DNA of 64,000 nucleotides from Polymorphum gilvum SL003B-26A1 (GCF_000192745.1 NC_015259.1:2805001-2869000); one strand, 5' to 3'. Numbered from the stretch's first letter, positions 17,663 to 26,916 are shown. Notes: generated by a model not told the origin, from the sequence alone. Translations and numbers: made by a program.

Positions 17663-18934
17663 CTACCCCTTGCCGACGATGTTGAACGGCGGTCCGAACG
17701 GGAACCTGGTGATGTTCTCCGCGCCGTCCTCAGTGACGATCAGGATGTCGTGCTCGCGGTAGCCGCCGGCGCCCGGCTCGCCTTCGGGGATCATGATCAT
17801 CGGCTCCATGGACACGACCATGCCCGGCTCGAGCACCGTGTCGATGTCCTCGCGCAGCTCGACCGCCGCCTCGCGGCCGTAGTAGTGCGACAGCACGCCG
17901 AAGGAATGACCGTAGCCGAAGCTGCGGTACTTCAGCAGGCCGTGGCTGCGGTAGATGGCGTTGAGTTCGGCGGCGATGTCGCAGCAGCGCGCGCCGGGGC
18001 GGATCAGCTCGAGGCCGGCGCGGTGCACGGCGCAGTTGATCTCCCACAGCCGCAGATGCGCGTCGGAGGCATGGTCGCAGAACAGCGTGCGCTCCAGCGC
18101 GGTGTAGTAGCCGAAGATCATCGGAAAGCAGTTGAGCGACAGGATGTCGCCGGAACGGATCACGCGGTTGGTGACCGGGTTGTGGGCGCCGTCGGTGTTG
18201 ATGCCGGACTGGAACCAGGTCCAGGTGTCCATCAGCTCGACGAAGGGGAACGAGCGGGCGATCTCGCGCGTCATCGCGCTGGTCGAGGCGATCGCCACCT
18301 CGTGCTCGGGCACGCCGGCGGCGACCGTCTCGACCACAGCTGCGCCGCCGAGGTCGGCGATGCGCGCGCCCTCGCGGATCAGCGCGTGCTCCTCCGCGCT
18401 CTTGATCGTGCGCCGGCGCATGACGGCGTCGGCGACATCGACCATCTCGACGCCGGGCAGCGCTGCGCGCAACTGGTCCATCAGCACCAGCGTCACGTGG
18501 TCGGCCTCGATGCCGAGCCGGCGCACGCTGCCCGGCGCCCTGGCGAGCACCTGCTGCAGGGCGAAGAAAAAGTTGTCCCGGCGCCAGTCGGTGTAGGTCA
18601 GCGCGTCGCCGTGGCTGCGCCGCCAGGGCTGGCCACCGTCGATGCCGGCGGCGATCGTTGTGGCGGTGTGGGCGTCGACCACGAAGCCGTACCGGCGGCC
18701 AAAGGAACAGTAGAGGAAGCCGGAGAAGTAGCAGACGTTGTGGTAGGAGGTGAACAGACAGGCGTCGAGCCGCATCTCCGCCATCAGCGCCCTGAGGCCG
18801 TCCTGCCGGCCGTCCATCTCCGCCTTCGAAAACGGCAGCCAGGCCTTGTCGCCATTGTCCAGATGCTGCAGCCGGGCCAGCTCGCCGCCCGTTTCCCCGG
18901 TCCCCGTCTTGCCGGTCGTCGTCGTGTCGCTCAT
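17663..18934 (-). CDS. Creatinase (creatine amidinohydrolase), M24 family
   Basis: A 423-residue protein whose body matches Pseudomonas creatinase closely from memory: SYHNVCYFSGFLYCSFGR, IDGGQPWRR, YTDWRRDNFF, MDTWTWFQSGINTDGAHNPV, FGYGHSFGVLSHYYGREA and PGMVVSMEPMIMIPEG followed by GAGGYREHDILIVTEDGAENIT. These contain the creatine-binding Phe/Arg and the catalytic His of the pita-bread fold. Creatinase hydrolyses creatine to sarcosine and urea without a metal. The N-terminal 20 residues (MSDTTTTGKTGTGE) are a Thr/Gly-rich extension. It lies 251 bp downstream of a four-gene polyamine-type ABC importer on the same strand, suggesting creatine or a related guanidino compound as the cargo. Confidence 0.93.
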   Translation of the reverse strand: MSDTTTTGKTGTGETGGELARLQHLDNGDKAWLPFSKAEMDGRQDGLRALMAEMRLDACLFTSYHNVCYFSGFLYCSFGRRYGFVVDAHTATTIAAGIDGGQPWRRSHGDALTYTDWRRDNFFFALQQVLARAPGSVRRLGIEADHVTLVLMDQLRAALPGVEMVDVADAVMRRRTIKSAEEHALIREGARIADLGGAAVVETVAAGVPEHEVAIASTSAMTREIARSFPFVELMDTWTWFQSGINTDGAHNPVTNRVIRSGDILSLNCFPMIFGYYTALERTLFCDHASDAHLRLWEINCAVHRAGLELIRPGARCCDIAAELNAIYRSHGLLKYRSFGYGHSFGVLSHYYGREAAVELREDIDTVLEPGMVVSMEPMIMIPEGEPGAGGYREHDILIVTEDGAENITRFPFGPPFNIVGKG

Positions 18935-18999
18935 CGTCGTCGCCTTTCGCGTTGCCGGCGGCCGTGCCGCCCTGTCCGCCCCCTGTCCGAAACCGCGAC

Positions 19000-19028
19000 G
19001 GGCCGGCCTCCGCAAGGGAAGCCGGCCC
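19000..19028 (-). other. Intercistronic hairpin between permease and creatinase
   Basis: GGGCCGGC and GCCGGCCC form an 8-bp stem that can extend by TCC/GGA after a mismatch. No T-run follows in the direction of transcription, so it is more likely an RNA-processing or stability element than a terminator. Confidence 0.4.
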
Positions 19029-19185
19029 GCCAGGCCCGTTGGTCGGTGCGATCCCCGCTGCCGGATCGGCCCTGTCGCCGCCGCCCGGAAACTGGCGTAC
19101 CGCCCCGGGCCCTTGCGGGAGCAACGGATGTCGCGTTGTCTTGCCCGCGCGCTCGCGCGCGCCGTGGTCTTGGTCCCCTCCCCGC

Positions 19186-20040
19186 TCAGCCCGGCGTCAT
19201 GCCGCGCAGCCGCTCCGAGCGGCGGCGCAGCAGCTCCAGCACGCTCAGCAGCAGGATCGACAGCGCCACCATGATCGAGGCGACCGCCAGGATGGTCGGC
19301 GAGATCTGCTCGCGCAGGCCGGTGAACATCTGCCAAGGCAGCGTCTTTTGCGCCGCCGAGCCGAGGAACAGCACCACCACGACCTCGTCGAAGGAGGTGA
19401 TGAAGGCGAACAGCGCGCCCGACACCACGCCCGGCAGGATCAGCGGCATCTGCACCTTGAAGAAGGTGGTCAGCGGATTGGCGCCCATGCTGGCAGCCGC
19501 GCGCACCAGGCTCCTGTCGAAGCCGACCAGCGTCGCCGTCACGGTGATGATGACGAAGGGCGTGCCGAGCACGGCATGGGCGAGCACGACGCCCCAGTAG
19601 GTGCCCTGCAGGCCGATGCGCGAATAGAAGAAATACATGCCGGCGGCGGAGATGATCAGCGGCACGATCATCGGCGAGATCAGGATCGCCATGATCGCCC
19701 CACGATAGGGCACATGGCTCTGCGACAGGCCGACCGCCGCCACGGTGCCGAGCCCGGTCGCCAGAAGGGTCGCCACCGGCGCGATCAGGAACGAGTTGGT
19801 GAGCGCCTGCTGCCAGTCCGGATTGGTGAAGAAGTCCCTGTAGTGCTTGAAGGAATAGCCGTCGGGGTCGAGCGCCAGCATCTTGCGGGTGAAGGTGAAG
19901 AAGTCCTCCGCGTTGAAGCTGAGCGGCACGATCACCAGGATCGGGAAGATCAGGAAGAAGAAGATCGCCACGCAGATGGCGAGGAAGCCGTAGTGCCACA
20001 GCCGCTGGCCGGTCGAAGCGTAGGGAGGCAGGTTGGTCAT
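19186..20040 (-). CDS. ABC transporter permease, PotC/spermidine-putrescine type
   Basis: A 284-residue inner-membrane permease with about six hydrophobic segments, the first at residues 16-38 (YGFLAICVAIFFFLIFPIL). The EAA coupling loop is SLVRAAASMGANPLTTFFKVQMPLILPGV. The long N-terminal periplasmic loop and FITSFDEVVVVLFLG match the PotC/YdcV group of the MetI superfamily. It begins two bases after the stop of the first permease gene. As part of the SBP-ATPase-permease set it imports a cationic or polar solute; creatinase next door points to creatine-like cargo, which is inference. Confidence 0.92.
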   Translation of the reverse strand: MTNLPPYASTGQRLWHYGFLAICVAIFFFLIFPILVIVPLSFNAEDFFTFTRKMLALDPDGYSFKHYRDFFTNPDWQQALTNSFLIAPVATLLATGLGTVAAVGLSQSHVPYRGAIMAILISPMIVPLIISAAGMYFFYSRIGLQGTYWGVVLAHAVLGTPFVIITVTATLVGFDRSLVRAAASMGANPLTTFFKVQMPLILPGVVSGALFAFITSFDEVVVVLFLGSAAQKTLPWQMFTGLREQISPTILAVASIMVALSILLLSVLELLRRRSERLRGMTPG

Positions 20041-20042
20041 GG

Positions 20043-21299
20043 CTAGCCCAGCTTGACGTTGTCGATGCCCACGATCTTGTCGTAGACGACGAACAGGATC
20101 ATCACCGCCAGCAGCAGCAGCGTGCCGAGGGCCGCGGCCAGGCCCCAGTTGAGCGAGCTGGAGATGTGGAAGGCGATCCGGTTGGAGATGAAGATGCCCG
20201 ACGTGCCGCCGACCAGTTCCGGCGTGATGTAGTAGCCGATGGCGAGGATGAAGACGAGCACCGCGCCGGCGCCGATGCCGGGCACGGACTGCGGGAAGTA
20301 GACCCGCCAGAACGCAGTCCAGTCGTTTGCGCCGAGGCTCTTGGCCGCGCGCACGTAGGACGGCGAGATGGTCTTCATCACCGAATAGAGCGGCAGGATC
20401 ATGAACGGCAGCAGGATATGCGTCATGGCGATGATGGTGCCGGTCTGGTTGTTCATCATGACCAGGCGCGCGTTGTCGCCGATCAGGCCGATCCACACCA
20501 GGATGTCGTTGATCACGCCCTGCTGCTGCAGCAGCACCTTCCAGGCCGAGGTGCGCACCAGCAGGCTGGTCCAGAACGGCAGCAGCACCAGGATCATCAG
20601 CAGGTTCGACGTCCTCAGCGGCAGATGCGCGAGCAGGAAGGCGACCGGATAGCCGAGCACCAGGCAGGCGAGCGTGATGACGATGCTCATCGACAGGGTG
20701 CGTCCGAACAGCATCAGGTAGATGCGTTCGCGCTCGGGCAGGAACGCGACGCCCGCCTCGGTCTGCTTGGCGTCGACGGCGGCGAGGAAATAGCTCGGCG
20801 TGTAGCGCGGCGACAGGCGCTTGACGGTGCTCCACACCTGGATGTCGCCCCAGCCCGCATCCTCCGCGATCATCTGGGCCTTGACGTCGTCGCCCTCGAT
20901 CTTCTGGACGGAGCGGCCCGCCTTGCGGAACAGGCTCGACATGCCCGACAGTTCGTAGTTTAGCCGCGTGCCGAGGCGGGTGTGGGTCTTGGCCGCCACC
21001 GCCTCCTTCAGGTCTTCGACCAGCGCGGCATAGACCGGCTCGTCGGGCAGTTCGCCGGTGGCCGGCTCCCAGCCCTCCAGGGCAGCCACCGTCCGCGGCA
21101 GCGTGTCGGCGACGATGCCGTTCTCCACCGAGCGGAACAGCATGTCGGCGATCGGCGCGGCGAAGGTCAGCAGGACGAAGGCGAGCAGCGGGGCGATCAG
21201 CAGGAAGGCGCGCAGCTTGTCGCGGCGCAGGGCGCGAGCGAGGCTCGCCTTGAGCGGCCTTCCGTCCTGGGTCAGCACCGGCGCGTGGGTCTGGGTCAT
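20043..21299 (-). CDS. ABC transporter permease, PotB type with enlarged periplasmic loop
   Basis: This 418-residue permease starts at the ATG at 21299. The first helix is at residues about 31-52 (FLLIAPLLAFVLLTFAAPIADMLF). A long region of some 150 residues (RSVENGIVADTLPRTV to FLPERERIYLMLF) precedes helix 2 and is larger than in E. coli PotB, as seen in a subset of alphaproteobacterial opine/polyamine-type permeases. The EAA loop is SYVRAAKSLGANDWTAFWRVYFPQSVPGI. The C-terminal helices include AVLVFILAIGYYITPELVGG. It partners the permease at 19186. Confidence 0.92.
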   Translation of the reverse strand: MTQTHAPVLTQDGRPLKASLARALRRDKLRAFLLIAPLLAFVLLTFAAPIADMLFRSVENGIVADTLPRTVAALEGWEPATGELPDEPVYAALVEDLKEAVAAKTHTRLGTRLNYELSGMSSLFRKAGRSVQKIEGDDVKAQMIAEDAGWGDIQVWSTVKRLSPRYTPSYFLAAVDAKQTEAGVAFLPERERIYLMLFGRTLSMSIVITLACLVLGYPVAFLLAHLPLRTSNLLMILVLLPFWTSLLVRTSAWKVLLQQQGVINDILVWIGLIGDNARLVMMNNQTGTIIAMTHILLPFMILPLYSVMKTISPSYVRAAKSLGANDWTAFWRVYFPQSVPGIGAGAVLVFILAIGYYITPELVGGTSGIFISNRIAFHISSSLNWGLAAALGTLLLLAVMILFVVYDKIVGIDNVKLG

Positions 21300-21388
21300 G
21301 GAACGGCTTCTTCCGGACAGCAACGGCTGACAGTTGGCGACTGAAGTCCCGGGCGGGGCCACGCGGCCCCGCCCGCAAACCGGTAGGC

Positions 21389-22489
21389 TTACCTGGCCAG
21401 CCAGGCCTGGAACGTCGCCTCAACGTCGTCCTGGTGGTCAGCCCACCATTCGATGTTGTTGACCAGGTAGTTGGTCTGGTTGGCCGGGTTGGTCGGCATG
21501 TGCGGCGCCATGTCGATGCCGAGTTCGGCGTGCTGGCCGACCAGCGGCTGCGACGAGGCGCGGGCCGGGCCGTAGGAGATGAACTTGGCCTGGTCGGCGA
21601 GCCGCTGGGTGTCGGTGGCGAACCGGATGTATTCCTTGATCAGCGGCAGCTTGTCCTCGGACACGCCGGCCGGGATGATCCAGCCGTCGAAGTCGAACAC
21701 CTGCCAGTCCCACAGCATGGCAACCGGCTGCTTCTGCTCGACGATGACGGAGAACAGGCGGCCGTTGTAGGTCGAGCCGATCACGGCTTCGCCATCGGCG
21801 AGCCGCTGCGGCGTCTCGGCGCCGGCCGACCACCAGATGACGTCCTTCTTGATGGTGTCGAGCTTGGCGAGCGCGCGCTCGACGCCCGCCGGCGTGGACA
21901 GCACGTCATAGAGTTCGTCCTTGGTGACCCCGTCGCACAGCAGCGCCCACTCGACGTTCTTCTTCGGCCGCTTCTCCAGGCTGCGCTTGCCGGGGAACTT
22001 CTCCAGGTCGAAGATGTCGCACAGGCTGGTCGGCGTAGCGCCGTTCCAGGCCGCCACGTCGGTGCGGTAGCCGAAGGTGGTCGAGAACACGATCTGCGGG
22101 ATGAAGCAGGCATTGATCAGGCTGTCGCCGAAGTCCTTGGTCGCCGGCGAGCCGTCCGGGGCCGGCGCCAGCCACTCGTCGAAGTCGATCTCCATGGCCA
22201 GGCCCTCGTCGCACAGCCGCTGGCTGTCCGGGCCTTCCACGTCGACGATGTCCCAGGTGATGTTGCCCGCCTCGCTCATCGCGCGCAGCTTGGCGACCGC
22301 CTCGTTGGACGACTCGTCGTTGATGATGGTGACGTCCTTCCTCATCTCCATGAAGGGCTTGTGGTAGGCGTTGTTCTGCGACGCGGAATAGGCTCCGCCC
22401 CAGGACACGATCGTCAGGTCGACCGCGAAGGCGGAGGTGGCCGTCGCCGCCATCGCCGCCGAGGCCAGAAGTGTTTTCACGATTTTCAT
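21389..22489 (-). CDS. ABC transporter substrate-binding protein, PotD/spermidine-putrescine type
   Basis: A 366-residue periplasmic protein with a Sec signal (MKIVKTLLASAAMAATATSAFA, cleavage near 22). The mature start VDLTIVSWGGAYSASQ is typical of SBP_bac_8/PotD-like proteins. Further marks are EAGNITWDIVDVEGPDSQRL, STTFGYRTD and DGWIIPAGVSEDKLPLIKEYIRFAT. Two adjacent Trp (DVIWWSAGAETPQRLADGEA) may help to bind a cation through pi contacts. A GGGGAG site precedes the ATG. The ligand is unknown; linkage to creatinase favours creatine or another guanidino/quaternary compound. Confidence 0.92.
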   Translation of the reverse strand: MKIVKTLLASAAMAATATSAFAVDLTIVSWGGAYSASQNNAYHKPFMEMRKDVTIINDESSNEAVAKLRAMSEAGNITWDIVDVEGPDSQRLCDEGLAMEIDFDEWLAPAPDGSPATKDFGDSLINACFIPQIVFSTTFGYRTDVAAWNGATPTSLCDIFDLEKFPGKRSLEKRPKKNVEWALLCDGVTKDELYDVLSTPAGVERALAKLDTIKKDVIWWSAGAETPQRLADGEAVIGSTYNGRLFSVIVEQKQPVAMLWDWQVFDFDGWIIPAGVSEDKLPLIKEYIRFATDTQRLADQAKFISYGPARASSQPLVGQHAELGIDMAPHMPTNPANQTNYLVNNIEWWADHQDDVEATFQAWLAR

Positions 22490-22559
22490 GACTGCTCCCC
22501 TTTTTCAGGTGTTGACCGGTCGGGCCGGTCGATTTCACGGACGGTTTCGCCCGCACCCA

Positions 22560-23654
22560 TTACGCAACGGCATCGAGTGCCTTGCAATCCTTCAGCGACC
22601 AGCCGATCGGCACGGTCGCCCCCTCTTCCAGCTTGCGCCGCTCGCCCCGGTTGCGCACCTTGACGATGAACGCGTCGTTGCCACACACGGTCATGCGCAC
22701 GCGGATGTGGTCGCCCAGGTAGATCAGTTCCTCGATGCGGCCCTGCAGCATGTTGTCCATCGGCTTGTCGGGTTCGAACTCGACCCGTTCGGGGCGCAGC
22801 GACAGCGTCGTGCGGTCGCCGACCCCGCCGACATTGACCTTGTCGGCCTTCAGCCGCGTGCCGTCGCCGAGCTCGACCTCGCAGGAGCTGCCGTTCACCG
22901 CGACGACCGTGCCGTTGAGCTTGTTGTTCTCGCCGATGAACTGGGCGACGAAGGAATTCTGGGGATCCTCATAGAGCACGTCGGGCGAGGACAGCTGCTG
23001 GATGACACCGTCGTTGAACACCGCGACACGGTCGGACATGGTCAGCGCCTCGGTCTGGTCGTGCGTGACGTAGACCACCGTGACGCCCAGATTCTCGTGG
23101 ATGTGCTTGATCTCGTACTGCATCTGCTCGCGCAGCTGCTTGTCGAGCGCACCAAGCGGCTCGTCCATCAGCACCAGTTCGGGATCGAACACCAGCGCGC
23201 GGGCCACGGCGACGCGCTGCTGCTGGCCGCCGGACAGTTGCGCCGGCCGGCGCGCGCCGAAACCGCCGAGTTCGACCATTTCCAGCGCCCGCTTGACCTT
23301 GGCCTCCTGCTCGGCCTTGCCGATCCTGCGCACCTGCAAGGGAAAGGCGAGGTTTTCCGCCACGGTCATGTGGGGAAACAGCGCGTAGTTCTGGAACACC
23401 ATACCGATGCCGCGCTTGTGCGGCGGCACGTTGTTGATCGGCCGGTCGTTGAGGAAGATCTCGCCGTGGGTCGCCGGCTCGAACCCGGCAAGCATCATCA
23501 GGCAGGTGGTTTTCCCGGATCCGGAGGGTCCGAGCATGGTCAGGAACTCTCCCGGAGGGATGTCCAGGTTCAGATTTTTGACGACCAGCGTTTCGCCGTC
23601 GTAGCTTTTCTGGACATTCTCGTAACGGACGGACGCGCCCCTGCTGCTCGCCAT
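22560..23654 (-). CDS. ABC transporter ATP-binding protein, PotA type
   Basis: A 364-residue ATPase starting at the ATG at 23654 (GGGGAA upstream). It shows Walker A GPSGSGKTT, the Q-loop FQNYALFPHMTV, the signature LSGGQQQRVAVARAL, Walker B LVLMDEP and the H-loop VYVTHDQTEAL. The C-terminal TOBE-type region (residues about 240-360) is characteristic of the CUT1/polyamine group. It is the first gene of the importer operon, followed by the binding protein and two permeases. Confidence 0.95.
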   Translation of the reverse strand: MASSRGASVRYENVQKSYDGETLVVKNLNLDIPPGEFLTMLGPSGSGKTTCLMMLAGFEPATHGEIFLNDRPINNVPPHKRGIGMVFQNYALFPHMTVAENLAFPLQVRRIGKAEQEAKVKRALEMVELGGFGARRPAQLSGGQQQRVAVARALVFDPELVLMDEPLGALDKQLREQMQYEIKHIHENLGVTVVYVTHDQTEALTMSDRVAVFNDGVIQQLSSPDVLYEDPQNSFVAQFIGENNKLNGTVVAVNGSSCEVELGDGTRLKADKVNVGGVGDRTTLSLRPERVEFEPDKPMDNMLQGRIEELIYLGDHIRVRMTVCGNDAFIVKVRNRGERRKLEEGATVPIGWSLKDCKALDAVA

Positions 23655-24052
23655 ATGTTCCCCGAGTTTTCGTCTTTGTTTTCGTTTTCGTTTTGGCCGG
23701 AACACTATAACTCAGTATCCCGACGAAACTGCCGCCGTCACATGGCCGATGCTCCGGCGGCGGACGCTTAAGGAAAGCAAAATTCGACAGCGAGCGAAAG
23801 GGGGAAACCTGTTCTTTTTGAATGTTTTTTGGTCAACGGCGCCTGGATAATTTGCGGTGCGGCGGAGCGAGGTTCAGTATTACTGCGCAAACGCCCTGCC
23901 CGGGCAATCCGCAACCGGATTCTCGGGGTCTTGCCGCTGCGATCGCGGCGCAGGGGCCGGCACCATCGACCTGATCCCGCCGTACTTTAGCTAGGACGCC
24001 GACGCCGGTCCGGGCGCGGATGCGGCATCGAACGCCCTGAAAACGACCTCGT
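23655..24052. other. Intergenic region between ABC importer operon and aminotransferase
   Basis: This 398-bp region lies upstream of the importer operon (which starts at 23654, reverse strand) and at the 3' end of the aminotransferase. I see no gene in it. It is of lower GC near 23700-23860, including runs of T around 23814-23830, fitting promoter DNA for the importer operon. No clear dyad or riboswitch was recognised. Confidence 0.5.
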
Positions 24053-25429
24053 TCAGCCGTTGCCCAATACTTCGGCAACGGCATCCGCCGTGGCTTCGGC
24101 GATCCGCTCGGCCTCCGCCCTGGACAGGCACAGCGGCGGCGCAAAGCCGAGGATGTCGCCCTGCGGCATCGCCCGGCCGATCACCCCGCGCCTCAGCAGC
24201 GCGGCCGCCACCTGGGGCCCGATCTTGCGCGCCGGATCGAAGAAGCGGCGGCCGTCGCGCGTCTCGACGAACTCGACCGCGCACAGCATGCCCTCGCCGC
24301 GGATGTCGCCGACGTTGGGATGGCGCCCGAGCGCCTCGACGACCGCCTTGCGCAGGTACGCGCCGGTTTCGGCGGCGTTGCGCACCAGGCCGAGCCTGTC
24401 GATCAGCTCGAGGTTGGCGACGCCGGCCGCGGCGCCGATCGGATGGGCGGAATAGGTCCAGCCGTGGCCGATCGGTCCGGTCTCGTCGGTGCCGCGCTCC
24501 AGTACCTTCCACACACGCTCCGAGACGATCGAGCCCGACAGCGGCGCATAGGCCGAGGTCAGGCCCTTGGCGATGGTGATGAAGTCCGGCTCCAGGTCGT
24601 AATGCGCCGAGCCGAACATCGAGCCGAGCCGGCCGAAGCCGGTCACCACTTCATCGGCAATGAAAAGAATGTCGTGTTTCTTCAGGATCGGCTGAATCGC
24701 CGCCCAGTAGCCGGCGGGCGGCGGCACGATGCCGCCGGTGCCCAACACCGGTTCGCCGATGAAGGCGGCGACGGTGTCGGCCCCTTCCCGCTCGATCAGC
24801 GCCTCCAGTTCCGCCGCGCACAGGGCGACGAACTCGGCCTCGCTCAGGGCGAGGTCGGCGCGGCGGAAATAGTCCGGCGCCAGCGTGTGCAGCACCGTGT
24901 CGAACGGCAGGTCGAACTTCCTGTGGAACAGCTCCAGGCCGGTCAGCGAGCCGGTCATCAGCCCGGAGCCGTGATAGCCGCGCCAGCGCGAGATGATCTT
25001 CTTCTTCCGCGGCCGGCCGAGGATGTTGTTGTAGTACCAGACCAGCTTGATGTTGGTCTCGTTGGCATCCGACCCGCCGAGGCCGAAATAGACCTTGGAC
25101 ATGGTCTTCGGCGCGCGCTCCAGCACCATCTTGGCCAGCGTGATCGAGGCTTCGGTGCCGTGGCCGACATAGGCGTGGTAGTAGGCGAGTTCGCGCGCCT
25201 GGGCGGCGATCGCCTCGGCGATCTCGGTCCGCCCGTAGCCGACGTTGACGCAGTAGAGACCGGCGAAGGCATCGAGCAGCCGGTTGCCGTCGCGATCCTC
25301 GATGAACACACCCGACCCGCCGGCGACGATCCGGTTCGGGCTCTCGCCGCGGGCGTGCTGGGCAAGGTGGGTCGACGGGTGGAGGAAGTACGCCCGGTCC
25401 CAGGCGTCGAGTTGATCGTTTTTCAGCAT
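24053..25429 (-). CDS. Class III aminotransferase of the ectoine-degradation block
   Basis: A 458-residue PLP enzyme starting at the ATG at 25429 with AGGAAAGG upstream. Class III marks: DAFAGLYCVNVGYGR near residue 50, YFGLGGSDANETNIKLV, the cofactor-facing Asp in ILFIADEVVTGFGRLG, and the PLP Lys in FITIAKGLTSAYAPLSG. It belongs to the omega-transaminase group (beta-alanine/putrescine/DABA-like). It is divergent from doeA, so transamination of 2,4-diaminobutyrate to aspartate semialdehyde (the DoeD step) is a reasonable guess. A polyamine transaminase role is the main alternative. Confidence 0.85.
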   Translation of the reverse strand: MLKNDQLDAWDRAYFLHPSTHLAQHARGESPNRIVAGGSGVFIEDRDGNRLLDAFAGLYCVNVGYGRTEIAEAIAAQARELAYYHAYVGHGTEASITLAKMVLERAPKTMSKVYFGLGGSDANETNIKLVWYYNNILGRPRKKKIISRWRGYHGSGLMTGSLTGLELFHRKFDLPFDTVLHTLAPDYFRRADLALSEAEFVALCAAELEALIEREGADTVAAFIGEPVLGTGGIVPPPAGYWAAIQPILKKHDILFIADEVVTGFGRLGSMFGSAHYDLEPDFITIAKGLTSAYAPLSGSIVSERVWKVLERGTDETGPIGHGWTYSAHPIGAAAGVANLELIDRLGLVRNAAETGAYLRKAVVEALGRHPNVGDIRGEGMLCAVEFVETRDGRRFFDPARKIGPQVAAALLRRGVIGRAMPQGDILGFAPPLCLSRAEAERIAEATADAVAEVLGNG

Positions 25430-25604
25430 CGCTGACCTTTCCTGGCCTCTTCCGGCCCGCGGCCGGGCCGGACGACGGGCGGCCGGCAGTTCTCCGGCAG
25501 TTTTCCGGCAGGGTTTCGGCATGACTCCGGCGGAAAGTCGGACGGTTTCCGGACTCGATCCGGGCAGTCTCGGGACGCTCGCCGCCACGGCACCGGATCT
25601 TACC

Positions 25605-25622
25605 ATTTGTGTACAGGCAAAT
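25605..25622. promoter_or_regulatory. TGTACA-type operator candidate, distal
   Basis: ATTTG-TGTACAGG-CAAAT has perfect 5-bp outer arms around an internal TGTACA palindrome. GntR/FCD regulators commonly bind GT-AC dyads, and such a regulator is encoded downstream (28083). It lies in the divergent promoter region 108-124 bp before doeA. Confidence 0.45.
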
Positions 25623-25690
25623 CCTTTTGACGGACCATGTCAACAGAATTCGGTAATTTTCCCGCTTTCAACGCGTGTCTTTGCGTACTA

Positions 25691-25700
25691 TTGTACACAT
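25691..25700. promoter_or_regulatory. TGTACA-type operator candidate, proximal
   Basis: TTGTACACAT contains a second TGTACA palindrome (25692-25697), centred 82 bp from the first, close to eight helical turns. It is 29-38 bp upstream of the doeA start, where bound repressor would block transcription. Confidence 0.45.
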
Positions 25701-25728
25701 CAATCCGGATTTTACCGCTGGAGGTTCC

Positions 25729-26916
25729 ATGCCCGCCAAGTTCCTGCCCTTCAGCCGCGCCGAATACGCCCGTCGTCTGGCCAAGGTCCGCAAGGCCATG
25801 GCGGAGCGGGATATCCACGTCCTGTTCGTCGAGGATCCCTCCAACATGGCGTGGATAACCGGTTACGACGGCTGGTCGTTCTACGTGCATCAGGGGGTGA
25901 TCGTCTTTCACGACGAGGACCCGCTCTGGTGGGGCCGCTCCCAGGATGCCAACGGCGCGCTGCGCACCGTCTGGATGGGCGACGAGCGGGTCGCCGCCTA
26001 TGCCGACCACTATGTCCAGTCGACCGTGCGCCACCCGATGCAGACGCTCGCAGCACTCTTGCGCGAGCGCGGCTACGGGTCCGACCGCATCGGTGTTGAG
26101 CTCGAGAATTATTATTTCTCGGCAAAGGCTTACCTGACGCTGCAGGCCGAGATGCCGGAGGCCTCCTTCGTCGATGCGACGGCGCTCGTGAACTGGCAGC
26201 GGGCGGTCAAGTCGGCGGAGGAGATCGCCTTCATGCGCAAGGCGGCACGCATCTCGGAGAAGGTCATCGACGGCATCGTCGAGCGCGCCGAGCCGGGCCT
26301 GCGCAAGGTCGACCTAGTGGCGGATATCTATGCCGACGCCATCCGCGGCGTCGGCGAGGACTGGGGGGATTACCCGGCGATCGTGCCGCTGCTGCCGAGC
26401 GGCGCCGACGCGGCTGCCCCCCACCTGACCTGGGACGGCCGCCCGCTCGCCGCCGGCGAGGCGACCTTCTTCGAAATATCCGGCTGCTACCGCCGCTACC
26501 ACGCCCCCTTCTGCCGCACCGTGTTCCTCGGCGAGCCGCCGCAATACCTCAGGGACGCCGAATCCGCCCTGGTCGAGGGACTGGGACTCGGCCTCGAGGC
26601 CGCGCGGGCGGGGAACAGGGCGCAGGATGTGGCAAGGGCGCTGGCGGGACCGCTGGAAAGGGCGGGCATCGACCGCGCCGGGGCGCGCGCCGGCTATCCG
26701 ATCGGCCTGTCCTATCCCCCGGACTGGGGCGAGCGGACGATCTCGATCCGCGACGGCGACGAGACCGTGCTGGAGCCGGGCATGACCTTCCACTTTATGC
26801 CCGGGCTGTGGATGGATAACTGGGGACTGGAGATCACCGAGAGCATCCTGATACAAGAGCACGGGCCGGCGGAATGCCTGTGCGACCGCCCGCGCCAGCT
26901 GATCGTCAAACGATAG
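25729..26916 (+). CDS. doeA: Ectoine hydrolase
   Basis: A 395-residue M24-family protein starting at ATG 25729 with GGAGG 7 nt upstream. The hallmark WITGYDGWSFYVHQ near residues 43-56 matches DoeA/EutD. The pita-bread catalytic half includes KSAEEIAFMRKAARISEKV, GEATFFEISGCYRRYHAPFCRT and PGMTFHFMPGLWMDNWGLEITES. DoeA opens the ectoine ring to N-acetyl-2,4-diaminobutyrate. It is followed 12 bp later by an M20 deacetylase and then a GntR regulator, forming a catabolic operon. It is a distant relative of the creatinase 8 kb upstream. Confidence 0.92.
   Translation: MPAKFLPFSRAEYARRLAKVRKAMAERDIHVLFVEDPSNMAWITGYDGWSFYVHQGVIVFHDEDPLWWGRSQDANGALRTVWMGDERVAAYADHYVQSTVRHPMQTLAALLRERGYGSDRIGVELENYYFSAKAYLTLQAEMPEASFVDATALVNWQRAVKSAEEIAFMRKAARISEKVIDGIVERAEPGLRKVDLVADIYADAIRGVGEDWGDYPAIVPLLPSGADAAAPHLTWDGRPLAAGEATFFEISGCYRRYHAPFCRTVFLGEPPQYLRDAESALVEGLGLGLEAARAGNRAQDVARALAGPLERAGIDRAGARAGYPIGLSYPPDWGERTISIRDGDETVLEPGMTFHFMPGLWMDNWGLEITESILIQEHGPAECLCDRPRQLIVKR

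Noticed and set aside
17474-19600. 708-residue forward frame opposite creatinase and permease
   Set aside because: Covers two well-supported reverse genes and their gap, with no recognisable domain.
19186-21423. 745-residue reverse frame joining both permease regions
   Set aside because: Only its last 284 residues (from 20040) look like a permease; the first part is an out-of-frame reading of the PotB-like gene, not a fused permease.
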